DNA of 64,000 bases, taken from the NCBI GenBank assembly GCA_002408125.1, contig DHQO01000025.1:145998-209997 (forward strand). Direction: 5' to 3'. Source of the DNA: Hyphomonadaceae bacterium UBA5336. GTDB taxonomy: Bacteria; Pseudomonadota; Alphaproteobacteria; Caulobacterales; Hyphomonadaceae. Below are positions 16,927 to 26,723 of the stretch, one piece after another (the first letter of the stretch is position 1; the number at the start of each line of letters is the position of its first letter). The translations under genes and the position numbers were made by a program. Under the pieces are notes generated by a model. That model was not told where the DNA came from. It ran no database searches and worked only from the letters and a program-made list of their open reading frames with translations.

Positions 16927-18113
16927 AGGATCACCGTCGCGCCGGCCTCCAGCCCGCCGGTAATGGCGGCGAGATCGCCATTGTTACGCTCGACCTCCAC
17001 CGGCGTGAGACGCGCGCGCTTGCCTTCCACCGCGAACACGGCCCAGCCGCCGCCGGACCGGAACAGCGCGCTGGAGGGCACGGTGAGGGCACCGATATCC
17101 TCCCAGACCACGATCTTCACTTCCACGCGATAGCCATGGCCGAGGCTGGCGCGCTCTTCCAGCGGATCGGTGAAGCGGATGATGGTGTTCACCCGCTGCT
17201 CTTCCACGCCGAGGGCGGAGAACTTGGTGAAGCCCCAAGGCTCGACGCGCTCGACCACGCCATTGAGGGGCTCCTCACCGCCCCAATTGTCGATGATCAC
17301 CCGGTCGCCGGCCGCGACCTGCACCGCATCGGTCGACAGCAGCTCGGCAAGCACTTCCAGATCGTTGGAGACATCGCCGATCTCCAGGATGGCCTGGCCC
17401 GGGCTGACCGTGGTCTCGCTCTCCTGGATAATGCGCAGGATGCGGCCGGAAATCGGCGCTTCCAGCGGGATGGCATTGGCGTTGACCGGCTGGCCGTTCA
17501 CGGTCTCCACCCCGCCGGGGGTTTCGTTGAACTCGATGAGGCGGGCGCGGGCATTCGCCAGCTCGGCCTCGCGCATGGAGATGGCGGCCTTGGCTGTGTC
17601 GACGGAGGCATCGGCGGCGCGCTTCTGGCGCTCGGCCTGGTCGACGGCGGCCTGGGCGACCGCGCCGCTCGACAGCAGGATGCGGTTGCGCGAGAGCGTG
17701 GCATTGGCGAGGTCCTGGTCGGCGAGGGCCGAGTTGAGGTCGGCGCGGGCCACACGCAGGGCGGCCTCGGCCGCGTCCACGCCGGCGCGGGCCTGTTCGC
17801 GGGTGCGTACATCGATGGCAGACGGCGGGGCGGCGACCATGCGCGCGATCACCGTCTCCCCGCCGATCACCTCGTCGCCGGCTTCGGCATCGATGCGCAG
17901 CAGGCGCCCGGCGATGGGGGCGGAGACGACATAGGCGTCGCGCACGCGGGTGCGGGCTTCTTCGTCGATGGTCACGACCATTTCCCCTGTCGCTGCCGTG
18001 CCGAGATCGACCGGGGTCGGGCGCGGCCAGAAGGCCCAGGCCAGCAGGAGCAGCAGGGCAAGGCCGGCACTGCCGAGAATGTAATTGCGAGAGCGGGGCT
18101 TGGACTGGGCCAT
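16866..18113 (-). CDS. Membrane-fusion protein of an ABC exporter (HlyD/MacA-like)
   Basis: A 415-aa periplasmic adaptor with a single N-terminal membrane anchor (ILGSAGLALLLLLAWAFW). It has a barrel/lipoyl half (VVSAPIAGRLLRIDAEAGDEV), a long coiled-coil hairpin (about 105-200, rich in Ala, Arg and Glu), the second lipoyl half (LEAPISGRILRIIQESE) and a C-terminal beta-barrel. It is third in the operon ATPase-permease-adaptor, 2 bp after the permease stop. It should link the inner-membrane ABC permease to an outer-membrane channel encoded elsewhere. Confidence 0.88.
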   Translation of the reverse strand: MAQSKPRSRNYILGSAGLALLLLLAWAFWPRPTPVDLGTAATGEMVVTIDEEARTRVRDAYVVSAPIAGRLLRIDAEAGDEVIGGETVIARMVAAPPSAIDVRTREQARAGVDAAEAALRVARADLNSALADQDLANATLSRNRILLSSGAVAQAAVDQAERQKRAADASVDTAKAAISMREAELANARARLIEFNETPGGVETVNGQPVNANAIPLEAPISGRILRIIQESETTVSPGQAILEIGDVSNDLEVLAELLSTDAVQVAAGDRVIIDNWGGEEPLNGVVERVEPWGFTKFSALGVEEQRVNTIIRFTDPLEERASLGHGYRVEVKIVVWEDIGALTVPSSALFRSGGGWAVFAVEGKRARLTPVEVERNNGDLAAITGGLEAGATVILYPGPGISAGTPITARELAE

Positions 18114-18115
18114 GA

Positions 18116-20485
18116 CTATTCCCTGGATTTCAGAGCCGAAACGAGTTCGAGACGGTCGACATCGCGCTTGACCATCCAGCCGGCGATGACGGAGGCAATC
18201 AGCACGGCAAGTGTGCCGATGCCCATCGCCACCGGGCCCACCTCTGCCGAAATGGAGTAAAGATCGGTTGAAAAGGCCGCTGCGATTGCACCGGCCAGTC
18301 CGACGCCGGCCAGAAGGCCGATCGGAATGGCGAAGAGGGTGATCACGCCAAGCTCGCCGAGCAGCACAAAGGCGGTTTCCCCACGCGTGAAGCCGATGAC
18401 GCGCAGGCTGGCGAGATCGTGGGCGCGCTCGGCAAAGGCGATGCGCGCGGTGTTGTAGACAATGCCGAAGGTGATGATCCCGGCGATCACAGCCATCACA
18501 TAGCGCATCGCGCCCGCGCCCTGGTCCATCATCTTCTGGAAGGAGGCGCGCGCTTCTTCCTTGATGGAAACTCCGGCCACGGCGGGCATGTTCTTGAGGT
18601 CTTCATAGACCTGCGTGGACTTGTCCATGTCGAGTTTGAGATAGGCGCCCGAGACCCGGCCGGGCTCGCTCAGCGCCTCGTTTAGCGCGGACAGTTCGAA
18701 ATAGGCCGGCGAGCCGAGCAGGCTTTCGGCGACATTCACCACAGGCAGGGTCAGCACCGGCCGGCGGCCCTCGCGCACTTCGACGGTGAGGAGGTCGCCG
18801 GCAGAAATGTCGAGCTTGTTGGCCAGGGTGCGCGAGAGGGTGATACCGTCCGCGCGAATATAGATCGGCGACATGTCGAGAGAGAGGGCGCGGCTGAGCT
18901 GTGGTTCGCTGATCAGGCCATTGATGCCGCCGCGATGGGATCTCACGCCATTGCGCAGGACCACCGACACGGCGCGATAGGGCTCCACCGCGATCACCCC
19001 GTCCATGCGGCGAAGCTCGAAGATGGTCTTCTGGTCGAGCGGCTCGATCAGGGCCACAGAGGCGTCGGACCGGTCGATCACCGAATAGGTGAGATCGACT
19101 GCCTTGTCGAAGCCGCCGAGCACGCCGAGCATGCCCACCGACAGGCCCATGCCGACGCCGATGCCGAGCACGGCGGCGAAGGTGCGCATGGGCTGGCGCG
19201 CGATGCGGCGGACAATCATCCGGCTGGGCTGGTCGAGCACGCTGCGCAGGGCCGCCACAAGCCGGGCGGAGCTGGAATAGTCGGCCGGCGCGGGCGGGCG
19301 CATGGCCACCGCGGGCGAAAGGGCGAACACTTTTCGCAGCACGAAGAGGCCCCCTGCCGAGGCTGAGGCGATACTCACGCTGATGGCTGTGACGAAGGCT
19401 GCCGGATCGACACGGAACAGAAGGAAGGGGAACTTGTAGACGTCCTGATACACCCCCGCCGCCATGAGCTGGCCGCTGATCACGCCGAGCGCGCAGCCGA
19501 GCAGGGCTCCGCCGGCGGCGATCACCACGACGAACTTGAAATAGTGCCAGCCGATTTCCGCGCTGGTGTAGCCGAAGGCCTTGAGCAGTCCGATCTGCAT
19601 CCGCTCGGCCTCGATCATGCGCGAGATGACGATATAGAGCAGGAAGGCCGCCACCCCCATGAAGATCGGCGGGACAGAGCGCGAGGACATGCGCAGGCTG
19701 CGGATTTCCTCGGTGATGAACTTGTTGGAGATCTGGTCTTCCAGGTCATAGGCGCCGGTGCCGCCATAACGCTCCAGTATGCGATCCACCTTCGCGATCA
19801 CCGCGCGCGGCTCGGCGGTGCGTTCCAGCGCGATCAGCGCCTGGTTGAACGCGCCGTCGACATCATAGGCCGCCGCCAGCGCCTCCTCGCTCATCCAGAT
19901 CACGGCAAAGCGGGCATCGTCGGGCACCAGTTCGCCCGGTGCGGTCGAATAGAGAAATTCCGGCGACTGGGCGAGGCCGGCGATCCGGAAGGTGCGCCGC
20001 GAGCCGTTCATTGTGGCCGACAGCGTGTCGCCCGGGCTGAGATCATGAGCATCGGCAAAGCCCTGCAGCAGCAGGATTTCCTCGCGCCGGCGCGGGTCGA
20101 TGCGCCGGCCCTCGGCGAGGTAGATGTCATTGAGGCGCGGGCTGGAGAAATCGGGCAGGGAGACGGCCTGGGCCCGCACCGGAACCGCCTGACCCTCGAT
20201 ATCGATCAGCGCGCCGCCGACGACGCGGCCTTCCACGGCGGCAACACCCTCGATCTGCGCGATGGATTGCAGGACATGGTCCGGCGCCCGCTTGACCGGC
20301 GCAAACACCTCGGCAAGGCGGTAGCGCTCATAATAGGCCTGCCGGGTCTGTTCGAGGGAGTTCACCAGCCCGTCCATCATCACCAGCAACAGGACACCCA
20401 CGGCGATGACCAGGGCAATCGCCACGGCCTGGATCTTCATGCGCCAGATATCGCGCAGCAATTTCCTGTCGAGCGGGCTCACCAC
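18116..20485 (-). CDS. ABC transporter permease, FtsX/MacB type
   Basis: A 789-aa permease with two FtsX modules: an N-terminal TM helix (about 18-40), a periplasmic MacB-PCD-like domain, a TM cluster around 255-370, a second such domain, and a final TM cluster about 670-780 (VMAVIAGIITFGIVYNTAR, LFAIPIGLLAGVGLAG). Eight-helix versions of this family move lipoproteins, peptides or lipids rather than small solutes. It overlaps the ATPase gene by 7 bp and precedes an adaptor, giving a three-gene exporter. The cargo is unknown. Confidence 0.88.
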   Translation of the reverse strand: MVSPLDRKLLRDIWRMKIQAVAIALVIAVGVLLLVMMDGLVNSLEQTRQAYYERYRLAEVFAPVKRAPDHVLQSIAQIEGVAAVEGRVVGGALIDIEGQAVPVRAQAVSLPDFSSPRLNDIYLAEGRRIDPRRREEILLLQGFADAHDLSPGDTLSATMNGSRRTFRIAGLAQSPEFLYSTAPGELVPDDARFAVIWMSEEALAAAYDVDGAFNQALIALERTAEPRAVIAKVDRILERYGGTGAYDLEDQISNKFITEEIRSLRMSSRSVPPIFMGVAAFLLYIVISRMIEAERMQIGLLKAFGYTSAEIGWHYFKFVVVIAAGGALLGCALGVISGQLMAAGVYQDVYKFPFLLFRVDPAAFVTAISVSIASASAGGLFVLRKVFALSPAVAMRPPAPADYSSSARLVAALRSVLDQPSRMIVRRIARQPMRTFAAVLGIGVGMGLSVGMLGVLGGFDKAVDLTYSVIDRSDASVALIEPLDQKTIFELRRMDGVIAVEPYRAVSVVLRNGVRSHRGGINGLISEPQLSRALSLDMSPIYIRADGITLSRTLANKLDISAGDLLTVEVREGRRPVLTLPVVNVAESLLGSPAYFELSALNEALSEPGRVSGAYLKLDMDKSTQVYEDLKNMPAVAGVSIKEEARASFQKMMDQGAGAMRYVMAVIAGIITFGIVYNTARIAFAERAHDLASLRVIGFTRGETAFVLLGELGVITLFAIPIGLLAGVGLAGAIAAAFSTDLYSISAEVGPVAMGIGTLAVLIASVIAGWMVKRDVDRLELVSALKSRE

Positions 20486-21222
20486 TCGATCTCCTCGGCG
20501 GAAAGGCGGTGTTTGTTGACGGTCTCCTCGCGGATGGTGCCATCGGCCATATTGATCACGCGGTGGGCCATGGCGGCGGTGGCGGCGGCATGGGTGACGA
20601 TGATCACCGTGGTGCCAAGCTCGGTGTTCACATCCTGCAGCACGCGCAGGACCTGGCGGCCGGTGGTGGAATCGAGCGCGCCGGTGGGCTCGTCGCAGAA
20701 AAGTACGGTCGGACGCTTGGCGATGGCGCGGGCGATGGCCACACGCTGCTGCTCGCCGCCCGACAGCTCGGCCGGGAAATGATCGACCCGCTTGTCGAGG
20801 CCGACAAGGCCGAGCGCTTCCCCGGCACCCAGCGGATTGTCGGCGATCTCGGTGACGAGCTCGACATTCTCAAGCGCCGTGAGGCTGGGCATCAGATTGT
20901 AGAACTGGAAGACGAAGCCGACATGGTGGCGGCGATAGGCCGTCAGCCCCGCATCCGACATGGCGGTAAGTTCGCGGTCGAAGAAATGCGCGCTGCCACC
21001 GCTTGCCCGGTCGAGCCCGCCGAGAATGTTGAGAAGCGTCGACTTGCCTGAGCCCGAAGCGCCCAGGAGGACGACCAGTTCGCCATCGGGAATGTCCAAA
21101 TCGGCCCCGCGCAGGGCATGTACCGCCGCCGGGCCTTCGCCATAGGTCTTTGTCAGGCCGCGCACGCGAAAGGCGGGTTCATTCCGATCGATCTGATCCG
21201 GCGCCGACATGGCGGCTTGCAT
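20479..21222 (-). CDS. ABC transporter ATPase, LolD/MacB type
   Basis: A 247-aa nucleotide-binding subunit: Walker A GASGSGKSTLLN (about 53-64), Q-loop VFQFYNL, signature LSGGEQQRVAIARA (about 153), Walker B VLFCDEP and the switch His in IVTHAAA. It powers the FtsX-type permease encoded immediately downstream (7-bp overlap). Two in-frame ATGs, at 21222 and 21210, are both possible starts; neither has a strong Shine-Dalgarno. First gene of the exporter operon. Confidence 0.9.
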   Translation of the reverse strand: MQAAMSAPDQIDRNEPAFRVRGLTKTYGEGPAAVHALRGADLDIPDGELVVLLGASGSGKSTLLNILGGLDRASGGSAHFFDRELTAMSDAGLTAYRRHHVGFVFQFYNLMPSLTALENVELVTEIADNPLGAGEALGLVGLDKRVDHFPAELSGGEQQRVAIARAIAKRPTVLFCDEPTGALDSTTGRQVLRVLQDVNTELGTTVIIVTHAAATAAMAHRVINMADGTIREETVNKHRLSAEEIEW

Positions 21223-21867
21223 AGAGGGCTTCCGCCTTCATAGAAAGCGATTTCCCGATGTGCGGGAGAGGTTTCCGGCTGCGCCCTTTCCGTGCATTCC
21301 GGGGCTGGTTTCGCGACGCAGCATCGCCTGCCGGAGGCGAAAAGCGGAAACTTGCGCCGCCCGGGCGATCCCTGTGCGAAATGCGGCATGATCGCCACTC
21401 ATGCCAGGTTGCATTGCAGCAATGCGACACGATTCTGCTAAGTCCCTGCCACAATTGAATTAAATATCCGAAATCTGTCCTGTGAATAAGACTTTGGCGC
21501 GGACTCATCCGATTTTTGCCTCATCTGCGCCTCAATGGTGAACGAGATACACGCTCGAAGCGGGGCTAATGTGGAACTCCCGCACCAGATTTGGGTTTAG
21601 TGAACGCGGTTGCGAAGTGGCCTGCCCTATTGAGTGAATTGCGTGCGGGCCAACCGCAAACTCCTGCCAGATGAGCGAATTTCCAGAACAATGTCCCGGT
21701 TCGAACTGTATTGTCAGCCCTGTACTGCGCCGCGCTCGCTCGCGCCAGTAAGCGGGATGCATTTGGAGTCTGCCCTGGCCCTTGATGGTGCCGGGGCCGT
21801 CCGTTTTTCGGCTTTCAATGGTGCTGTTTCGCGTCTGCGCGCGGCGGCTGGCATAGTGCGCCGCAAC
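21223..21867. other. 645-bp divergent intergenic region
   Basis: Between the ABC ATPase and opgG I see no convincing gene. It holds a perfect 15-bp palindrome, GCATTGCAGCAATGC (21411-21425), and an AT-rich stretch around 21450-21490 that is the likeliest promoter zone for opgGH. The opgG frame stays open back to 21634, so a longer N-terminus cannot be excluded. Confidence 0.5.
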
Positions 21868-23595
21868 ATGGCGCGCGCGGGTCAGTTCGGCCTGGCCGGC
21901 TTCATTCTGGCACTGGCGGCCTGTTCGGGGGCGAGTGAGCCCGCGGTGGAGGCCGATCCGGCGCCCGATGCCATGGATACCATCAGCCCGGAAGCCCTGC
22001 CTGACATGCCCGAGGATCCGGAAGTTCCGATTGAAAGCACCGAGGCGGATCCGGCGCCGACCGATGAGCCGGAAGTCACGGTTGTCGCCGCTGAAACCGA
22101 ACCGACCCCCGAGCCCTCGCCCATGCCGGTCTCCGAGGAGCAGCCTGCTCCGGTTTCCAGCACGGCATTCGGGTTCGAGCAGGCGGCCGAGGCGGCCCGC
22201 GACCTGTCGAAGGAAACCTTCCAGGAGCCCGCCACCATTCCCCAGGCGGCCGCCAATCTGAACTATGACACTTATCGCCGGATCCAGACGACCGAGTCTG
22301 CCATGGCCTGGGGCAGGGATGGCGAGGAGACCCGCGTCCTGTTCGATCCGCGTGGCTATCTCTTCACCCACAATGTGAAGATCAACATCGTCGAGGATGG
22401 CGAGGTGAAGGCGCGGCCCTATTCGGCCGAGGACTTCAACTTCTTTGACCTCCCTTTGCCCGACGAAGCCAGGGAAAATCTTGGCTTTTCCGGCTTTCGC
22501 CTGCTCGCGCCGATCAACCGGTCGGGCAAGTTCGACGAGGTGGTGAGCTTCAAGGGCGCGAGCTTCTTCCGCGCGCTGGGCGCTGGCAATGTGTTCGGCG
22601 CGTCTGCCCGCGGGCTGTCCATCGGCACCGCCTCGCCCGATGGCGAGGAATTCCCCTTCTTCCGCGAGTTCTGGCTGGTAAAGCCCCAGCCCGGCGATCG
22701 CAGCGTGCGCGTTTATGCCCTGATGGATAGCGCCAGCGTGACCGGTGCTTTCGCCTTCGACATAACGCCCGGCCCGATGACCAGGATGGATGTGGACGCG
22801 GTCTTCTTCCCGCGCCGCGAGCTGCGTACTGTCGGTGTGGCCCCGGTCACTTCGATGTATTTCTTCTCGCCCCAGGATTCGCGCAAGCAGACCGGCGACT
22901 ATCGCCCTGCCGTGCATGATTCCGAGGGTCTTGCGATCCGCATGCACAATGGCGAGTGGGTCTGGCGCCCCTTGTCGAACCCGCAGACCCTGCAGGTCTC
23001 GGTGCTGGCCGGCCAGTCGCCGCGTGGCTTCGGCCTGATGCAGCGCCGGCGCGGTTTCGACGATTATTCCGACATGGAAGCGGGCTATGAGTACCGCCCC
23101 AATGTCTGGATCGAGCCGAAGGGCGACTGGGGCGCGGGCCAGCTGACCCTGGTCGAGATCCCGACCGCCAACGAATACAACGACAATATCGTCACCTTCT
23201 GGCGTCCGCGCGAACCCTGGCAGGTCGGTGAGCCGGAACGGCTTTCCTATTCCATGACCTGGTCCATGACGCCGCCGGAGATTTCCTCGGTCGTCGCCGT
23301 GGCGGAAACCCGCGCGGGCCGTTCGCCCGGCAGCGAGGGCCGCCGCTACATGTTCGCCATCGACTATGGCACGGGCGTTCCCGCCTCCTTTCTGGACGGC
23401 GCGGAGCCCTTCGTCACCGCCTCGCAGGGGCGTGTGCTCAACCCTCACCTGGTGCGTCACCGCGAGACGGGACGGACGCGCCTGACCTTCGAATTCGACC
23501 CCCAGGGTGCAAACGTCACTGAGTTTCGCGCCCTCGTCACCAAAGCCGGGCGCCCCGTTACGGAAACCTGGCTCTATCGCTGGAGACCGGAATGA
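21868..23595 (+). CDS. opgG: Glucan biosynthesis protein G, lipoprotein form
   Basis: A 575-aa OpgG/MdoG protein needed for osmoregulated periplasmic glucans. The start at 21868 gives a compact lipoprotein signal (GLAGFILALAACSG). An unusually long acidic Glu/Pro-rich tether of about 75 residues follows. The OpgG beta-sandwich begins near residue 105 (FGFEQAAEAARDLS), with FRLLAPINRSGKFDEVVSFKGASFFRALG and FFREFWLVKP typical of the family, and ends with an Ig-like domain. E. coli OpgG has a cleavable signal and no such tether. The stop overlaps opgH by 4 bp. The Shine-Dalgarno is weak, so the start is tentative. Confidence 0.88.
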   Translation: MARAGQFGLAGFILALAACSGASEPAVEADPAPDAMDTISPEALPDMPEDPEVPIESTEADPAPTDEPEVTVVAAETEPTPEPSPMPVSEEQPAPVSSTAFGFEQAAEAARDLSKETFQEPATIPQAAANLNYDTYRRIQTTESAMAWGRDGEETRVLFDPRGYLFTHNVKINIVEDGEVKARPYSAEDFNFFDLPLPDEARENLGFSGFRLLAPINRSGKFDEVVSFKGASFFRALGAGNVFGASARGLSIGTASPDGEEFPFFREFWLVKPQPGDRSVRVYALMDSASVTGAFAFDITPGPMTRMDVDAVFFPRRELRTVGVAPVTSMYFFSPQDSRKQTGDYRPAVHDSEGLAIRMHNGEWVWRPLSNPQTLQVSVLAGQSPRGFGLMQRRRGFDDYSDMEAGYEYRPNVWIEPKGDWGAGQLTLVEIPTANEYNDNIVTFWRPREPWQVGEPERLSYSMTWSMTPPEISSVVAVAETRAGRSPGSEGRRYMFAIDYGTGVPASFLDGAEPFVTASQGRVLNPHLVRHRETGRTRLTFEFDPQGANVTEFRALVTKAGRPVTETWLYRWRPE

Positions 23596-25793
23596 CCCAG
23601 ATGAACCGCCGTCCCACCGAGTTCCCGCTGACCATGCCGGACCAGCCTTTCGCCCAGCGCACACGGCGTGTGCGCGGCGCGCCGGCCTCCATGATCTGGC
23701 GGAAACTCTTCGTCCTCATCGCCTCAATCGGCCTGTCGGCCTATGCGGCCTATGAGATGTTCCAGGTGCTCTCGGTTTCGGGCCTCACCCTGCTGGAGTG
23801 GGCGCTGCTGGTGATCTTCGTGATCAACATCGCCTGGGTCGCCTTTGCCTTCGTGAACGCCACGATCGGGTTTCTCTCGGCGCTGTGGTCGCTGCGCCGG
23901 AAATCGGCCAGCGTCTCGCCGCCCGACATCCGCCATGCGCGCACCGTGATCGCCTTCCCGATCTACAATGAAGAGGTCGAAAGCGTGTTTGCGACCGTGG
24001 CCGCCACGGCTAGGATGCTGTCCGGGGCGCCGAGCCAGTTCGAATGCTTCATCCTGTCGGACACCACCAATCCGGATATCGCCCTGAAGGAAGAGGCCGC
24101 CTTCGAGCGCCTCCTCGCCGAGGCGCCTGCCGATGTCGCCGTGCGCTATCGCCGCCGCACGATCAACCTGCACCGCAAGTCCGGCAATATCCGCGATTTC
24201 GTCACCCGCTGGGGCGGGCGCTACGACTATATGATCGTCTATGACGCCGACAGCTATATGGAGCGCGACACGCTGGTTCAGCTGGTCAGCGAGATGGAGG
24301 CCAGGCCCCACACCGCGCTGATCCAGACCATCCCGCAGCTGGTCGGCGGCGAGAGCCTGTTTGCCCGCACCCAGCAGTTCGCGGCTGCGCTCTATGGCCC
24401 GGTGCTCGGCCATGGCCTTGCCTGGTGGGCGCAGAACGAAGGCAATTTCTGGGGCCACAATGCGATTATCCGCGTGAAGGCGCTGGCCGAGGCCGCTGGC
24501 CTGCCGGAAATGCCGGGCCGCGCGCCCTTTGGCGGGCACATCATGAGCCATGATTTTGTCGAGGCCGCGCTCTTGCGCCGTGCCGGCTGGAATGTCGAGA
24601 TCCGCCCGGGCCTCGGCGGCTCCTATGAACAGGGCCCGCCGACCATTATCGATCTCGTCATCCGCGACCGGCGCTGGTGCCAGGGCAACATGCAGCACAT
24701 GGCCGTGCTGCTGAAGACCAAGGGCCTGACCTGGACCAGCCGGTTCCACCTGATCACGGGCATCTTCTCCTATCTCGCCTCGCCGCTCTGGCTGATCTTC
24801 ATCACGGTGGGGATGCTGCTCTCGCTGCAGAACAGCTTCCTGGCGCCGGACTATTTCGGCAAGGGCGCGTCCCTGTTCCCGACCTGGCCGGTGATCGACT
24901 CCGAGCGCGCCTTCGCCCTGTTCCTGGTGACCATGGGCATCCTGTTCGCGCCGAAGATCTATGGCCTGCTTTATGGCCTCGCCTCGCGCGAATGGCGCCG
25001 CACCGTGGGCGTGTTCGGCACGATCAAGGGCGTCCTGCTTGAGGTCTTCCTGTCGGTGCTCACCGCGCCGATCATGATGGCGACCCAGACCGGGGCCGTG
25101 ATCAATGTCTTCCTCGGCCGCGATGCCGGCTGGTCGCCGCAACAGCGCGACGGGGACGGCTACACCTTCTCCGACACGATGCGCCACCATCGCGGCGCGG
25201 CCATTCTCGGTATCGTCCTCACCAGTGCGGCAGTGATCATTTCGCCGATCTATGCCGCCTGGCTCGCCCCGGCGACCCTCGGCCTGATCCTGTCTGGCCC
25301 GCTGTCTTACTGGACCAGCCGCATGTCGGCCGGCCGCGCGGCGCGCCGTGGCGGCTGGCTGGTCAGCCCGGCCGAGGCCGACAGCCCGGAATCCTTCGAG
25401 CTGGCCAAGGCCGAGCGCGATCATTTCACCGGCCTTGCGCCGCTCACGCTCGACCTCCTGCTGCACGACCGCGCGCAACAGAAGCACCGCGCCCATCTGG
25501 TCGACAGCTTCTGGCCGCTGGCGCGCCATGAGGTGCACGAACCGCTGGCGCTCGCCCGCGCACGTGCCGAGCGGGTGAAATCGGTTGAGGATTATCTCAG
25601 CTGCCTGACCCCGAAGGAGGCGATGGCTCTGCTCAACTCAAATGCCGACCTGGAATCGGTGAGCTGGCGCCTCGCCCCGCCGACCAAGCCGTCCCGCGCG
25701 GCCCGTGGCCTGCGCCTGGTGCCGCTGCGCCAGCTGCCGGCAGAGATCGGCGCGCGCCTTACGACCCGTACGGGCACGGACGGCGTGAGTTGA
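23592..25793 (+). CDS. opgH: Glucan glucosyltransferase H
   Basis: A 733-aa inner-membrane family-2 glycosyltransferase that polymerises glucose from UDP-glucose into osmoregulated periplasmic glucans. Two N-terminal TM helices (about 36-95) are followed by the GT2 domain: IAFPIYNEEVESVFATV, DADSYMERDTLVQL (DxD-type), SHDFVEAALLRRAGW and RDRRWCQGNMQH (Q/RxxRW). Several C-terminal TM helices follow (about 385-560). It is translationally coupled to opgG (ATGA). No opgC or opgB-type substituent gene is adjacent. Confidence 0.93.
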   Translation: MTQMNRRPTEFPLTMPDQPFAQRTRRVRGAPASMIWRKLFVLIASIGLSAYAAYEMFQVLSVSGLTLLEWALLVIFVINIAWVAFAFVNATIGFLSALWSLRRKSASVSPPDIRHARTVIAFPIYNEEVESVFATVAATARMLSGAPSQFECFILSDTTNPDIALKEEAAFERLLAEAPADVAVRYRRRTINLHRKSGNIRDFVTRWGGRYDYMIVYDADSYMERDTLVQLVSEMEARPHTALIQTIPQLVGGESLFARTQQFAAALYGPVLGHGLAWWAQNEGNFWGHNAIIRVKALAEAAGLPEMPGRAPFGGHIMSHDFVEAALLRRAGWNVEIRPGLGGSYEQGPPTIIDLVIRDRRWCQGNMQHMAVLLKTKGLTWTSRFHLITGIFSYLASPLWLIFITVGMLLSLQNSFLAPDYFGKGASLFPTWPVIDSERAFALFLVTMGILFAPKIYGLLYGLASREWRRTVGVFGTIKGVLLEVFLSVLTAPIMMATQTGAVINVFLGRDAGWSPQQRDGDGYTFSDTMRHHRGAAILGIVLTSAAVIISPIYAAWLAPATLGLILSGPLSYWTSRMSAGRAARRGGWLVSPAEADSPESFELAKAERDHFTGLAPLTLDLLLHDRAQQKHRAHLVDSFWPLARHEVHEPLALARARAERVKSVEDYLSCLTPKEAMALLNSNADLESVSWRLAPPTKPSRAARGLRLVPLRQLPAEIGARLTTRTGTDGVS

Positions 25794-25841
25794 TCCCCGC
25801 CCCAATCCGACCGGCTTGCCGCCACCGGCAAGCTGGCGGAC

Positions 25842-26438
25842 ATGGATGCGCGCACCCAATCTGCCCTGGAACTCGGCTGGCGCCTTGTCGCTGCGACACT
25901 GGCGCGGCTCGGCGCGCTGGCAGGCTTGAAGGCCGGCTGGCTGTCCGGCCCGGCCTGGGTTCGCGCCTTTGCCGAGCTGCGCCGCGCCGAAGCCGCCGCC
26001 CGGCGCCTGCTGGTCGTGCTGGCAGGGGATGTGCCGGTCGAAGCCGTAGCCGCGATGGGGCAGGTGCGTGTCGGCGTGGCGAAGCGCAAGGCGAGGGCCC
26101 CGGTCACACCCGGATTTGCCCTGTTCGATGCGTTGCCTGAGCCTGCCTTTCAAAGGGATGGCGTTCCAGAAAGGTCGGGCCCGTCCGCCACAGTCTGCCA
26201 TTCAACCGCCGGGCTTGCCGCGCGCCTGAAGGCGCTTGCCGCACTGGTGGACAATCCCGCACCGGCGATCCGGCGCATGGCGCTCTGGCTCGCCCGAGGG
26301 AGGGGTGCGCGCACATGCCCGCTGCGCCCCGGCCGCCCGCCGGGCGTCGGCGCCGATCTCATGGACCGCGAGCAGGATGTGGTGATGCAGTGCGATGCGT
26401 GCGCGCGCGAGCGGCTCAACCGGCCCGTTCCGCCTTGA
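25842..26438 (+). CDS. Hypothetical protein
   Basis: A 198-aa Ala/Arg-rich protein 48 bp after opgH and probably cotranscribed. I do not recognise a family. The N-terminal half is helical (about 10-75). The C-terminal part carries a short Cys pair (QCDACARER) that could bind metal but is too small for a firm call. Codon use matches the neighbours, which supports real coding. Link to glucan synthesis is by position only. Confidence 0.55.
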   Translation: MDARTQSALELGWRLVAATLARLGALAGLKAGWLSGPAWVRAFAELRRAEAAARRLLVVLAGDVPVEAVAAMGQVRVGVAKRKARAPVTPGFALFDALPEPAFQRDGVPERSGPSATVCHSTAGLAARLKALAALVDNPAPAIRRMALWLARGRGARTCPLRPGRPPGVGADLMDREQDVVMQCDACARERLNRPVPP

Positions 26439-26537
26439 GGCTTTGTCTGAATCAGACCGGCTGACCGCTGCCCCACCGGGGGCTGCGGGCGCTTGGTGTG
26501 CGCACTGATCATGGAAGGCACTTCATAGCCTCCAAAA

Positions 26538-26700
26538 CCGACTCCCCGCGACTTGATCCACTGGGCCCAACTCGGGAAGAGGCGACAGGAGAGATGGATA
26601 CAAAGGGGCTGCGTCGGCGCCACCGGCACTCCTGTTTCACCATATGGTGCGGCCTGGAGAGGCGGTGATGGACCCAGTGGATCAAGTCGCGGGGAGTCGG
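26538..26700. repeat. REPIN/MITE-like element with 28-bp perfect inverted ends
   Basis: The 28 bases at 26538-26565 (beginning CCGACTCCCCGCGACTTG) are the exact reverse complement of 26673-26700. They are separated by 107 bp that contain a further palindrome, CACCATATGGTG. No open frame of note lies inside. The form suits a non-autonomous mobile repeat or paired REP (REPIN). It sits between two convergent genes. No second copy occurs in this window. Confidence 0.75.
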
Positions 26701-26723
26701 GGGTTTAAGGGCGCGACAGGCAC

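Noticed and set aside
21532..23664. 710-codon minus-strand open frame
   Set aside because: Antisense to opgG, which has clear OpgG motifs; composition is shadow-like.
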